Shown here in pieces: positions 26,135 to 34,700 of a DNA stretch of 64,000 nt. The position numbers and the translations under genes are program-made. The first letter of the stretch is position 1; each line of letters starts with the position of its first letter. The notes under the pieces are model-generated. The model ran no database searches, was not told the origin of the DNA, and was given only the letters and a program-made list of their open reading frames with translations. Origin of the DNA: Ancylobacter sp. WKF20 (GTDB taxonomy: Bacteria; Pseudomonadota; Alphaproteobacteria; Rhizobiales; Xanthobacteraceae); contig NZ_CP121679.1 in assembly GCF_029760895.1 (NCBI RefSeq), positions 4,384,001 to 4,448,000 of the forward strand, written 5' to 3'.

Positions 26135-26959
26135 TCAAGGCTTCAGCTTCGCGGCAGCGGCCTTGGCACGCTCGGCGATGTAGGCGGAGTGCGGCATGCC
26201 GTAGGTGGTTTCCCACTCCACCAGCTTGCCCTCGGCCTCGGCCTTGGTGATCGCCTTGTTCACGGCCTCGCGGAACGCGTCGTCACCCTTACGGATGCCG
26301 GCGGCCTGCGGGATATACTCATAGGGATCGACGGCGATCTTGTAGTCGGCCCATTCGGCTTCCTCGGTCTTCTTGCGCAGGGTCATGTCGTCGAAGACGA
26401 AGCCGACGCAGCGATTGTCCTTGAGCGCGCGATAGGCTTCCGGCTGCGTCTTGAAGGCGGTCAGCTGGATGCCAAGATCCTCGGTCAGGTGCTTGTTGTA
26501 GTAGGAGCCCTGAATGCCGCAGAGCGTCAGACCCTTCAGCTCTTCCCACTTGGAGAAGGTCGCGGCCTTGGAGGCGATGACCGACGGGCCCGGGGCCGAG
26601 ACGTAGTATTCCGAGAAGTCGATGACCTTGGCACGGTCGGCGGTGACGCCGAGGGTGGCGAAGATGATGTCGATACGCCCGGAGTTGAGGAACTCGATGC
26701 GGTTGGCCGCCACCACCGGCACGAGCTCGACCTTGCCCTCGGGGCCCAGCAGTTCCTTGGCGACGTATTTGCCGAGCTCCACCTCGAAACCGACGATCTC
26801 ACCCTTGTCGTTGAGGAAGCCATAGGGCGGATAGTCGTTCTTCACGCCGATGGTCAGCGTGCCCTTGGACTTTGCGTCGGCGAGCGTGTCGGCGCTGGCC
26901 GCGCCGATGCCGAACGTCACCGCAAGTGCAGCGGCAATGGTCAGGATGGAAGTTCTCAC
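26135..26959 (-). CDS. Amino acid ABC transporter solute-binding protein
   Basis: The protein has 274 residues with a GTG start at 26959, supported by GAGGG seven bases upstream. The open frame starts earlier, but only this start gives a clean signal peptide (VRTSILTIAAALAVTFGIGA, cut after ASA). The mature protein has the SBP_bac_3 fold: GTLTIGVKNDYPPYGFLNDK, EIVGFEVELGKYVAKELLG and IIFATLGVTADRAKVIDFSE. The ligand is probably a polar amino acid or opine-like compound; the residues seen do not specify it. First gene of the leftward operon, divergent from the IclR gene. Confidence 0.92.
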   Translation of the reverse strand: MRTSILTIAAALAVTFGIGAASADTLADAKSKGTLTIGVKNDYPPYGFLNDKGEIVGFEVELGKYVAKELLGPEGKVELVPVVAANRIEFLNSGRIDIIFATLGVTADRAKVIDFSEYYVSAPGPSVIASKAATFSKWEELKGLTLCGIQGSYYNKHLTEDLGIQLTAFKTQPEAYRALKDNRCVGFVFDDMTLRKKTEEAEWADYKIAVDPYEYIPQAAGIRKGDDAFREAVNKAITKAEAEGKLVEWETTYGMPHSAYIAERAKAAAAKLKP

Positions 26960-27059
26960 GTTACGGCCCTCTGGTTCTGGTTGAGCATGACGTCGCGTGG
27001 CGAGAGCGGCGAAGTTGCGAACAAGACGGCTCATCGCCGACATGATCAAAATTTGGCCG

Positions 27060-27148
27060 GTGTCTCGCGTGCCTGTTTTTTAAACATTGATCACGAGAAA
27101 ATCTCATAATACAAGTCGTCATCTCAGCGTTTATCATCATGTGGTAAA
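27060..27148. promoter_or_regulatory. Divergent promoter region of the ABC operon and the IclR gene
   Basis: The 190 bases between the two divergent genes hold an AT-rich core, with the dyad GAGAAAATCTC near 27097-27107 and a second AT-rich patch (TTTATCATCATGTGGTAAAA) running into the IclR start. Autoregulation by the IclR protein from this region is plausible but not shown. Confidence 0.35.
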
Positions 27149-27913
27149 ATGACCCTCGCATCAGCCAACGGCTCCCAATTGCTGGACCGCGCGGCCCTTC
27201 TGCTGGACCTCATCGCCGATGGCGCGACCGATGGCATGACGCTCAAGGATCTGGTGCAGCAGTCGGGCCTCAACACCGCCACCTGCCACCGCATCCTCAA
27301 CACGCTGGTCGGGCATCGGCTTCTGGCCCGGGACGACAAGCGCAAACGCTACCGGCTCGGCGCCAAGATGTTCGTCTATGGTGCCCGTGCCGCCCGTGGT
27401 CCGGGGCTCATCAGCCGCTGCGAAATCAGCCTGACGCGGCTGCGCAAGAAGACCGGCGAGACCACCCATCTCATGGCCCGCCACAACCACGATTCCATCT
27501 GCCTCGACCGGCGCGACGGCGAATGCGTGGTGCAGACGCTGACCGGTTCCATTGGTGGCTCCGTGCCGCTCGGGGCGGGGCCGGGCAGTATCGCCGTGCT
27601 GGCCTTTCTTGAGCGCGAGGAGCAGGACTTCATCCTGCGCGCCAATGAACCCCGTTTTGCCGCCTTCCGTGACCTGCCCCTCAGCAAGGTGGAGCGGTTG
27701 ATCGGCGAGACGCAGGCGCGCGGCTTTGCGATCGACATCGGCGAACTGATCCCCGGCATTGCAGGTGTCGCCATGCCGATCCTCGATGAGGCTGGCGTGC
27801 CGGTGGCCTCGCTCGGTTTCACCTTCCTCTGCGCCAAGATCGTCCCTGGCTTCGTCGAGGCCTATGCCAGCCTGTTGCGGACCGAGATCGACCTGATCGA
27901 GAGCCGCAACTGA
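27149..27913 (+). CDS. IclR-family transcriptional regulator
   Basis: The protein has 254 residues. An N-terminal winged helix (MTLKDLVQQSGLNTATCHRI, LNTLVGHRLLARDD) is followed by the IclR effector domain with SVPLGAGPGSIAVLAFLERE and IPGIAGVAMPILDEAGVPVA. IclR proteins act as repressors or activators of catabolic operons. It is divergent from the amino-acid ABC operon and convergent, with only seven bases between stops, with the SDR/FAD-oxidase operon, so it is the likely regulator of one or both. The ribosome binding site is weak. Confidence 0.92.
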   Translation: MTLASANGSQLLDRAALLLDLIADGATDGMTLKDLVQQSGLNTATCHRILNTLVGHRLLARDDKRKRYRLGAKMFVYGARAARGPGLISRCEISLTRLRKKTGETTHLMARHNHDSICLDRRDGECVVQTLTGSIGGSVPLGAGPGSIAVLAFLEREEQDFILRANEPRFAAFRDLPLSKVERLIGETQARGFAIDIGELIPGIAGVAMPILDEAGVPVASLGFTFLCAKIVPGFVEAYASLLRTEIDLIESRN

Positions 27914-27920
27914 TCTGCGT

Positions 27921-28622
27921 TCAGAACGATTCCTCCAGCGTCCAGTTGACCGCGAATTCGGCGACGCTCGACGTGTTCGGCAGTTCAATGAGGAAGCGGA
28001 TAGCGCGGCCGATATCGGCCGGGTCGGTCAGTTCCTCGGCGCTGCGCGTGGTGAGCGGCAGTCCCATATCGGTCGCCACGAAGCCGGGACAGACGGCGGT
28101 GGCGCGAATGCCTTTGTCGAAGCCGGTGTGCCGCAACGCATGGGCAAGGCCGGTGGCGGCGAATTTGGACACCGAATAGAGGCTCGATATCGCCGACTTC
28201 ACCCGCTTGCCGGAGAGCGAGGAGACGATGATCACGCGCCCACGCCCGCAGGCGGCGAGATCGTCCCAGGCCGCTTTCGCGAGACGCCGCGGCGCGGCGA
28301 CGTGCACCTCCATCAGCCGGGCGAGCTCGTCGTCCTCGGCGGCGATGACGTCCTTGCGGATCATGATGCCGGCATTCGCCACCACGGCATCGATTCCACC
28401 AAAGCGTGCCCGCGCCTCGGCCACCCAACGCTCCGCCGCGCCGGGATCGGTCGCTTCATAGGCGCAGGCCTGCACCGCGCCGGGCCCCTCGCTGGCCCAC
28501 GCGGGAAGCGCCGGTTCGCGCATGCCGAGCGAAACGTTCCAGCCAGCCTGCATCATCGCGCGGCCGGTCGCGGCGCCAATGCCGCGCCCGCCGCCGGAAA
28601 TGAGGACGGTACGTTTGGTCAT
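27921..28622 (-). CDS. Short-chain dehydrogenase/reductase
   Basis: The protein has 233 residues from ATG 28622, with GAGAGG upstream. The NAD(P)-binding motif TVLISGGGRGIGAATGRAMM is at the N-terminus. NAG is present in VVANAGIMI, the catalytic serine in IIVSSLSGKRV and the catalytic Tyr/Lys in YSVSKFA. It starts 10 bases after the FAD-oxidase stop and forms a two-gene operon with it. It probably handles the carbonyl product or a hydroxy intermediate of that oxidase (inference). Confidence 0.92.
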   Translation of the reverse strand: MTKRTVLISGGGRGIGAATGRAMMQAGWNVSLGMREPALPAWASEGPGAVQACAYEATDPGAAERWVAEARARFGGIDAVVANAGIMIRKDVIAAEDDELARLMEVHVAAPRRLAKAAWDDLAACGRGRVIIVSSLSGKRVKSAISSLYSVSKFAATGLAHALRHTGFDKGIRATAVCPGFVATDMGLPLTTRSAEELTDPADIGRAIRFLIELPNTSSVAEFAVNWTLEESF

Positions 28623-28632
28623 GACAGGCCTC

Positions 28633-29955
28633 TCAGGCGTGGGGCGGCAGGTCGGCACCCTCGCGCCGTGCCGCGCGGGTGTCGGTGTAGCGGAAGTAGC
28701 GGAGCCTCAGCTTCGGCGCGTAATCCATGTAGAAGGGCGCGGCTTCCAACGGCTCGATGCGGAGCGAGAGATCGGCCTCGGGCACGCCCATGGCCCACTC
28801 CGCGAGAATGCCGCCCAGCATCGAACCGGTTGGCACGCCGCGTCCCGACAGGCCGGTCAGCGCCACGACGCCCGGCGCCAGACCGAACAGGCGCGGCACG
28901 GTGCGCACCTGCATGTCGAGTTCGCCGTACCAGAAATATTCCCAGCGAATGGGTCCGGTGATCTGCGGGTGCAGCCAGCGCAGCCGGTCCGCCATCACCT
29001 GATGGGTGTAGGCCATGTCAGTGCCGCGCGCGCCCATCGGGAACATGGAGGCGACGATGCGGCCCTCGGCATTGTATTTGTAGACGTAGATGTCGCCGCG
29101 CCCGTCGTGCATCGTGGTGTTCTGCGGCAGCACGCGGGCGCGCAATTCCGGGTCGAGCGGCTGGGTGGCACACACGAAGACCTTGAGGATCTTGAAGCTG
29201 CGGTCGAGCTTCGGCCACGCCTTTACGGTATAGGCCCCGGTCGCGAAGATCACCTTGTCGGCGATCACCTCGCCGCCCGGCGTCCGCACCTTCCAGCGCA
29301 AGCCTTCCGGTTCGATGTCTTCGGCCGGCGACTGCGTGAAGAGCGTCGCCCCTTCCTGCAGGACGGCGCGGGCGAGGCCGCGGGCATAGCCGAGCGGATT
29401 CATGTGCCCGGCTTCTTCGTGGAACCAGCCGGCATGGAAGCGCGGGCTGCCGGTGAGCGCGGTCACTTCGTCGCGGTCCAGCAGCCGGGTGCGGGCGCCG
29501 ACGGCGTTGTACTGCTCGACCTTGCCCTTGAGTATGTCGACCGCGCCGGGACGCAAGGCGCCCATGACATAACCGTTCTGCTGCCACTCGCAGTCGATCT
29601 GGTAGTCGCGGATCATCGCCGAGACGCGGTCATTGGCGCGGGTCTGGCGGTGGATCAGCCGCTCAGCCCAGGGCTCGCCGAGGATCTTGCGCAGCGCGGG
29701 GATGCTGTAATAGCTGAAGGTCGGCGTGCAATGGCCGGCATTGCGGCCGGAGCCGCCAAAGCCCGCCTCCTGCGCTTCCAGCAGCACGACCTTCACCCCC
29801 TGTCGGGCGAGCTCGAGCGCCGTGGTCAGGCCGGTGAAACCCGCCCCGACGATGCAGACATCGGCACTCACGCGCCCTTCGAGGGGCGCCGTCACCGGAG
29901 CGGAGGCTGCGGTCGCGTGCCAAAGCGTGGTGGTGAACGGAGAGAACTTGCTCAT
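28633..29955 (-). CDS. FAD-dependent oxidoreductase (DadA / gamma-glutamylputrescine oxidase-like)
   Basis: The protein has 440 residues from ATG 29955, with AGGAG upstream. The FAD motif is ADVCIVGAGFTGLTTALELA, followed by EAQEAGFGGSGRNAGHCTPT, the GSGRNxG loop of the DAO/PuuB group. The C-terminus has VVALTGLSGRGVPTGSMLGG. It oxidises an amino acid or secondary amine. It is related to, but distinct from, the oxidase at 22392-23699. The pair may act on successive steps or on different substrates of the adjacent ABC importer. Confidence 0.87.
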   Translation of the reverse strand: MSKFSPFTTTLWHATAASAPVTAPLEGRVSADVCIVGAGFTGLTTALELARQGVKVVLLEAQEAGFGGSGRNAGHCTPTFSYYSIPALRKILGEPWAERLIHRQTRANDRVSAMIRDYQIDCEWQQNGYVMGALRPGAVDILKGKVEQYNAVGARTRLLDRDEVTALTGSPRFHAGWFHEEAGHMNPLGYARGLARAVLQEGATLFTQSPAEDIEPEGLRWKVRTPGGEVIADKVIFATGAYTVKAWPKLDRSFKILKVFVCATQPLDPELRARVLPQNTTMHDGRGDIYVYKYNAEGRIVASMFPMGARGTDMAYTHQVMADRLRWLHPQITGPIRWEYFWYGELDMQVRTVPRLFGLAPGVVALTGLSGRGVPTGSMLGGILAEWAMGVPEADLSLRIEPLEAAPFYMDYAPKLRLRYFRYTDTRAARREGADLPPHA

Positions 29956-30342
29956 CGTCGCTCCTGCCGTGGCAGGCTCCGAAATCATGGATGTCGGTAG
30001 CCGACCATATTCCCGGCGGGAGCGCCAATATTATTCCACGATGAGAATTTCAGATGATGATATTCTTATATTGTGGAAGTTTGCCTTACCTCTGCGGCGC
30101 AAGGAGGAGGCCGGATGTTGCAGTTTCGTTGTCGAATTCGTCGCTGTCAGCCGGCGCATCAGTCGAGTGACCTCGGCCGCTCGCGTCGGTTCGGCAGTTC
30201 GTCATCCGCCTGAGATGACGTGATGGGCAGCTGTAACTTCGACTATCGGGTCGTTATCCGCCCACTGCCCGCGCGAGAGCCATCGTTGCTTTAGGTAAGG
30301 GGTTCTGGGACTATTCGGGCGCAGCTGAAGTTGATTGTGCAG
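29956..30342. other. 387-base divergent intergenic region
   Basis: The left part (30001-30090) is AT-rich and probably carries the promoter of the leftward FAD-oxidase operon. It contains the separated arms TTCCAC (30036-30041) and GTGGAA (30074-30079) around AT-rich sequence. The right part is ordinary GC-rich sequence leading to the cytochrome gene. No RNA gene or further ORF was supported. Confidence 0.45.
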
Positions 30343-31377
30343 ATGATGCGTTACCGTTGCCGTGGCTTGAGATTGATTGCCGGTTTCACCCTGGCGCTGG
30401 CGTTCCCGACCCTGTTCGCCTTCGCGCAGAACGATCCCGCGCCGCCGTCTCCCCGCAAGGACATCGTGGTTTGGGATGTTCCGGCGTTCGATGCCCTGCC
30501 GGATGACGAGACCGGTCGGCTCGCCCGCTATGGTCGCTCCATCATCGAGGCGACCTATGCGCATATCGGCCCGGACGTCGCCGATCCCGCGGCCCGCTAT
30601 GCCGGCAACAATCTGGCCTGCGCGAACTGCCACTTGCGCGGCGGGTTGAAGAAGTTTGGCCTGCCTCTGGTCGCGGCGTCCGCCGATTATCCGGCCTACA
30701 GCACGCGCAGTGGCGAGGTCGGTTCGCTGTTTGACCGGGTCAATCAATGCCTGAAGCGCAGCATGAACGGGCGGCCGATGCCGGCGGATGATCGCGCGAT
30801 GCAGGCGATCCTTGCCTATCTCGACGTCCTCTCGACCAACATTCCAGCCGAGGCGAGGATCATCGGGGACGGCCCGGGCGGGATGCCAGAGCTGGATCGC
30901 GCGGCCGACCCGTCGCGCGGCGCCGCCGTCTATGCCCGCGTCTGCGCCGACTGCCATCGCCGCGACGGGCTCGGCGTCCGGCGCAACGAGGCGCTTCCGG
31001 CCATGGGCTATGCTGTCCCGCCCTTGTGGGGCCCGGACAGCTTCAACGATGGAGCAGGGACCGCGCGGCTGATCATGCTGGCCAACTTCGTCCACGACAA
31101 CATGCCGAACGGGACATCCTGGGTTGCCCCGACCTTGAACCCCGAGGATGCGTGGGACGTGGCGGCCTTCGTGCTGTCGCAACCCCGGCCGCAACTGGCA
31201 GGCATTGATCGCGATTTCCCCGACCTTCTGCTGAAACCCGTCGATGCGGCCTATCCGCCTTTCGCCGACAGCTTCTCCGTCGCGCAGCACCGCTACGGCC
31301 CCTTCGCACCGATCAGGGCCGAAATCGCCCGGCTGAAAGAAAGCCGCCGGGAAGTGCCCAACCCGAACCTGCGGTGA
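30343..31377 (+). CDS. tsdA: Dihaem cytochrome c, thiosulfate dehydrogenase (TsdA)-like
   Basis: The protein has 344 residues from ATG 30343; TTG 30331 and ATG 30346 are alternatives. A signal peptide (LRLIAGFTLALAFPTLFAFA) is followed by two cytochrome c domains with CANCH at ~93-97 and CADCH at ~201-205. The segment RVNQCLKRSMNGRPMP places a cysteine about 39 residues after the first haem histidine. TsdA uses such a cysteine as the unusual His/Cys haem ligand. PPLWGPDSFNDGAGTARLIM and EDAWDVAAFVLSQPRP are also family-like. TsdA oxidises two thiosulfates to tetrathionate, or the reverse, in the periplasm. No tsdB or sox gene lies nearby. The name is by homology only. Confidence 0.75.
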   Translation: MMRYRCRGLRLIAGFTLALAFPTLFAFAQNDPAPPSPRKDIVVWDVPAFDALPDDETGRLARYGRSIIEATYAHIGPDVADPAARYAGNNLACANCHLRGGLKKFGLPLVAASADYPAYSTRSGEVGSLFDRVNQCLKRSMNGRPMPADDRAMQAILAYLDVLSTNIPAEARIIGDGPGGMPELDRAADPSRGAAVYARVCADCHRRDGLGVRRNEALPAMGYAVPPLWGPDSFNDGAGTARLIMLANFVHDNMPNGTSWVAPTLNPEDAWDVAAFVLSQPRPQLAGIDRDFPDLLLKPVDAAYPPFADSFSVAQHRYGPFAPIRAEIARLKESRREVPNPNLR

Positions 31378-31730
31378 CAAGATCGGGCGGGAGGGTGCCA
31401 TCCCTCGTGCCCACTCGGCGGAGGTGACCGGGGGCTCAGTAATGTTCGTAGCGCGAGCGGGAGGCGAGGGCGCCGGGCCCTCCCCCAGAACCGGATGCCC
31501 GGAGCTGCACACTCAGCCTCGCAGTGAAGCCGCTCTCGCGGCCCGCCGTGGCCAAACTGGCGCCGCCTCGCCTTAGGCCTGACCGAACGGAGCCCTGCCC
31601 GGCGTTCCTCTGCCCGCAGGCCCGCCCGGTGTCTTTATCGGCGAGGAATCAGGCGGTATGTAAAGACGATAATGAGAGTGCCGCCTGCCACGAATCTCAT
31701 CGAGGCGGGTACCGCGGGGGGAGTGATCAG
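31378..31730. other. 353-base spacer between the cytochrome and autotransporter genes
   Basis: It contains a small hairpin GAGGGC-GCCGG-GCCCTC (31466-31482) without a U-tract. The upstream part of the autotransporter open frame also falls here, but I consider it non-coding because a better start lies at 31731. A run of G with GGGGGGAG near 31715-31723 is that gene's ribosome binding site. No other feature was seen. Confidence 0.45.
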
Positions 31731-34700
31731 TTGTCCAGAGCTGCGCATGCGGCGTTCGCCGCCAGTCTGCTGTTGTGCTCAAGCGCCACCGTCAGCACCG
31801 CTCTTGCCGATTCGGTCTACTGGCAGGGCGGAACCAGTTCCGACTGGTTCACCGATGCGAACTGGGTGTGGGACGGCCATGCGCCCGGCCCCTCCGATGA
31901 GGCGCGGATCAACGAGGCCTCCCCAAATAGCCCGATCATTTCCTCGACCGGCGCGACGGCTGGCACGCTCTTCATCGGCGTGACCTCCACCACCGGCACC
32001 TTGACCATCGACGGGACCGGCGCGGCCGCCTCGCTCGCCACCACGACCACCACGCTCGGCAATACGGGGGGATCGCTCGGGTCGCTGCTCGTCACCGGGT
32101 CGCAGGCCAGCTGGACCAATAGCGGCGCGGCCTATATCGGCAATGCGGGCGATGGCACCGTCACCATCACCGGCGACGGCGCGCAGGCCACCATCCAGGA
32201 CACGCTCTATATCGGCGCGGGCGGTGGCAAGGGCACCGTGACGCTGGAAGACAAGGGCGCACTGGACGTCACCAACACCCTGTTCGTCGGCTATGCCGCG
32301 TCGAGCGTCATCAGCGAACTCGTCGTCACGTCCGGCACGGTCACCAGCGGCGCGGCCACGCTGGCCGATGGCGTCGGCTCGAAGGGCTCGGCCTCCGTCA
32401 CCAGCGCCGATTCCTCCTGGACCAATACCGGCCTGATGACGGTCGGCGGCGGTGGTGTCGGCTCTCTGACCATCTCCGGTGGCGGCACGGTGGATACCGG
32501 CAGCGCCGGTGTCGGCAATCTCAACAGCGCGAACGGAAGCTTCGTCACGGTGACCGGCTCGGGCAGTGCCTGGACCGTGACCGGCGACCTGTTCATCGGC
32601 AATTTCGGCGATACCACGCTGACCATCGAGGATGCCGGCAAGGTCACGAGCGCAACCTCGATCATCGCCCGTCTCGCCGGCAGCACCAGTTCGGCGACGG
32701 TCACCGGCGCGGGTTCGCTCTGGGAGGCGGGCGACCTGCGCGTGGGTGGCTTCAATGGCGCCACCTCCGATCTTGGTGGCGACGGCACGCTGACCATCGA
32801 GGCTGGCGGCAAGGTCAGCACGAGCGCGGTCAGCGCCGGCGACGTCAGCGGGGCGAGCGGCACCATCAACGTGACGGGTAGCGGCTCGCTGCTGGAGTCC
32901 ACCGGCCGCATCTTCATCGGCAGCGCCGGCACGGGCGAGATCACGGTGGAGGACGGGGCCGATGTAACCAGCGTCGGCGCCAATTTCGCCAATGAGGCCA
33001 ACAGCACGGCGACGGCGACCCTCACCGGCACTGGCTCGACCTGGACGAGCACCGCCAACATCTATGTCGGCAATTTCGGCGACGCCACGCTCTCGGTGCT
33101 CTTGGGGGCCACGCTTTCCGGCGTCGACGGCTATGTCGGCACCGAGCTCGGCTCCGTCAGCTCCGCCACGATCGACGGCGCGGGTTCGGTCTGGAGCAAT
33201 TCTGGGGATTTCCTCGTCGGCCACAGCGCCGGCTCGGCGGGCACGGTCACCATTTCCGACGGCGGCAAGATCACTGATGTCCAGGGCCTGCTCGGCGATC
33301 TCACCGGCTCCTCCGGCACCATGACGGTGACCGGCGCGGGTTCGCGCTGGGAAAATACGAGCGATCTCAATGTCGGGCGTTTCGGCACTGGCGACCTGAC
33401 CATTTCCGATGGCGGCGTGGTTGTCAGCAATCGCAGCTATCTCGGCAATGAGGAGAGCGGTTCCGGCACGGTGCTGATCACCGGCGCCGGTTCCAACTGG
33501 ACCACGACCACCGGGCGCCTGTTCGTCGGCACCGATGGCGACGGCGAGCTCACCCTCACCGACAGCGGCTCGGTGACGACCCGCGAAGTCGTCATCGCCT
33601 ATGGGGCCAACAGCACGGGCACGCTCAATATCGGCGCGGCGCAGGGCGACACGGCGGCGCTGGCCGGCACCATCGACGCGCCCTCCGTGGTGTTCGGCGA
33701 CGGGACGGGACGCCTCGTCTTCAACTTCTCCGATGCCAGCTACACCTTCTCCTCGACCATCAGCGGAAACGGGGCGCTTTATCTCGCGGGCAACACGCTC
33801 ACCCTGAGCGGCGCCAACAGTTTCAGCGGCGGCGTCACGGTCGCCGCCGGCACGCTGATCGGCAGCACGGCCAGCCTCGGCACCGGCGACATCGTCAATA
33901 ACGGCACGGTGCAGTTCGCGCAGACCACCACCGGGACCTATGCCGGCGAAATTTCCGGCTCGGGCGCGCTGGTGAAGACCGGTGCGGGCACACTGATCCT
34001 GACCGGCGACAACAGCTATACCGGCGGCACCACCATCTCCGAGGGCACGCTGCAGATCGGTAATGGCGGCACGACGGGCTCGGTCATCGGCAGCATCGTC
34101 AACAATGCCGCGCTGGTGTTCTACCGGTCCGATACCTATGACTTCCCCGGCACCATCACCGGTTTGGGCTCGGTCACCATCCTCGGTGGCACGGTCAATT
34201 TCACCGGCGCCGGTGGCTATAACGGACCGATCGCGGTCGAGGATGCCAGCCTCGTTCTGGCGGCGAACTCCAGCACGGGCTCGACCTTCACCATCGAGAG
34301 CGGTGCTACGATTGGCGGCACCGGCACCATTGGCGGGCTCACCGTGCTGAGCGGTGGTACGGTCGCTCCCGGTTACTCGCCGGGTACGATCACCGTCGCC
34401 GGCGATGTCAGCTTCGCGGCCGGCTCGACCTACGCGGTCGAAATCTGGGCGGATGGCACGCATGACCTGATCAGCGCGACCGGTATCGCGACCCTGTCGG
34501 GCGGCACCGTCGCGGTGCTGGCGCAGGCCGGGTACGCGAATCCGCTGGCCACCTACACGATCCTGACCGCGCAGGGCGGGGTGACCGGCACCTTCGACAG
34601 CGTCACTACCAATTATGCCTATCTCACGCCGTCGCTAAGCTATGATTCCAGCACGGTCTACCTGACGCTGGCGCGCAACGATGTGCGCTTTGCTTCCCTG

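Noticed and set aside
31779-34463. 894-residue minus-strand ORF
   Set aside because: It is the mirror of the repeat-rich autotransporter passenger; composition is GC-driven and no domain is visible.
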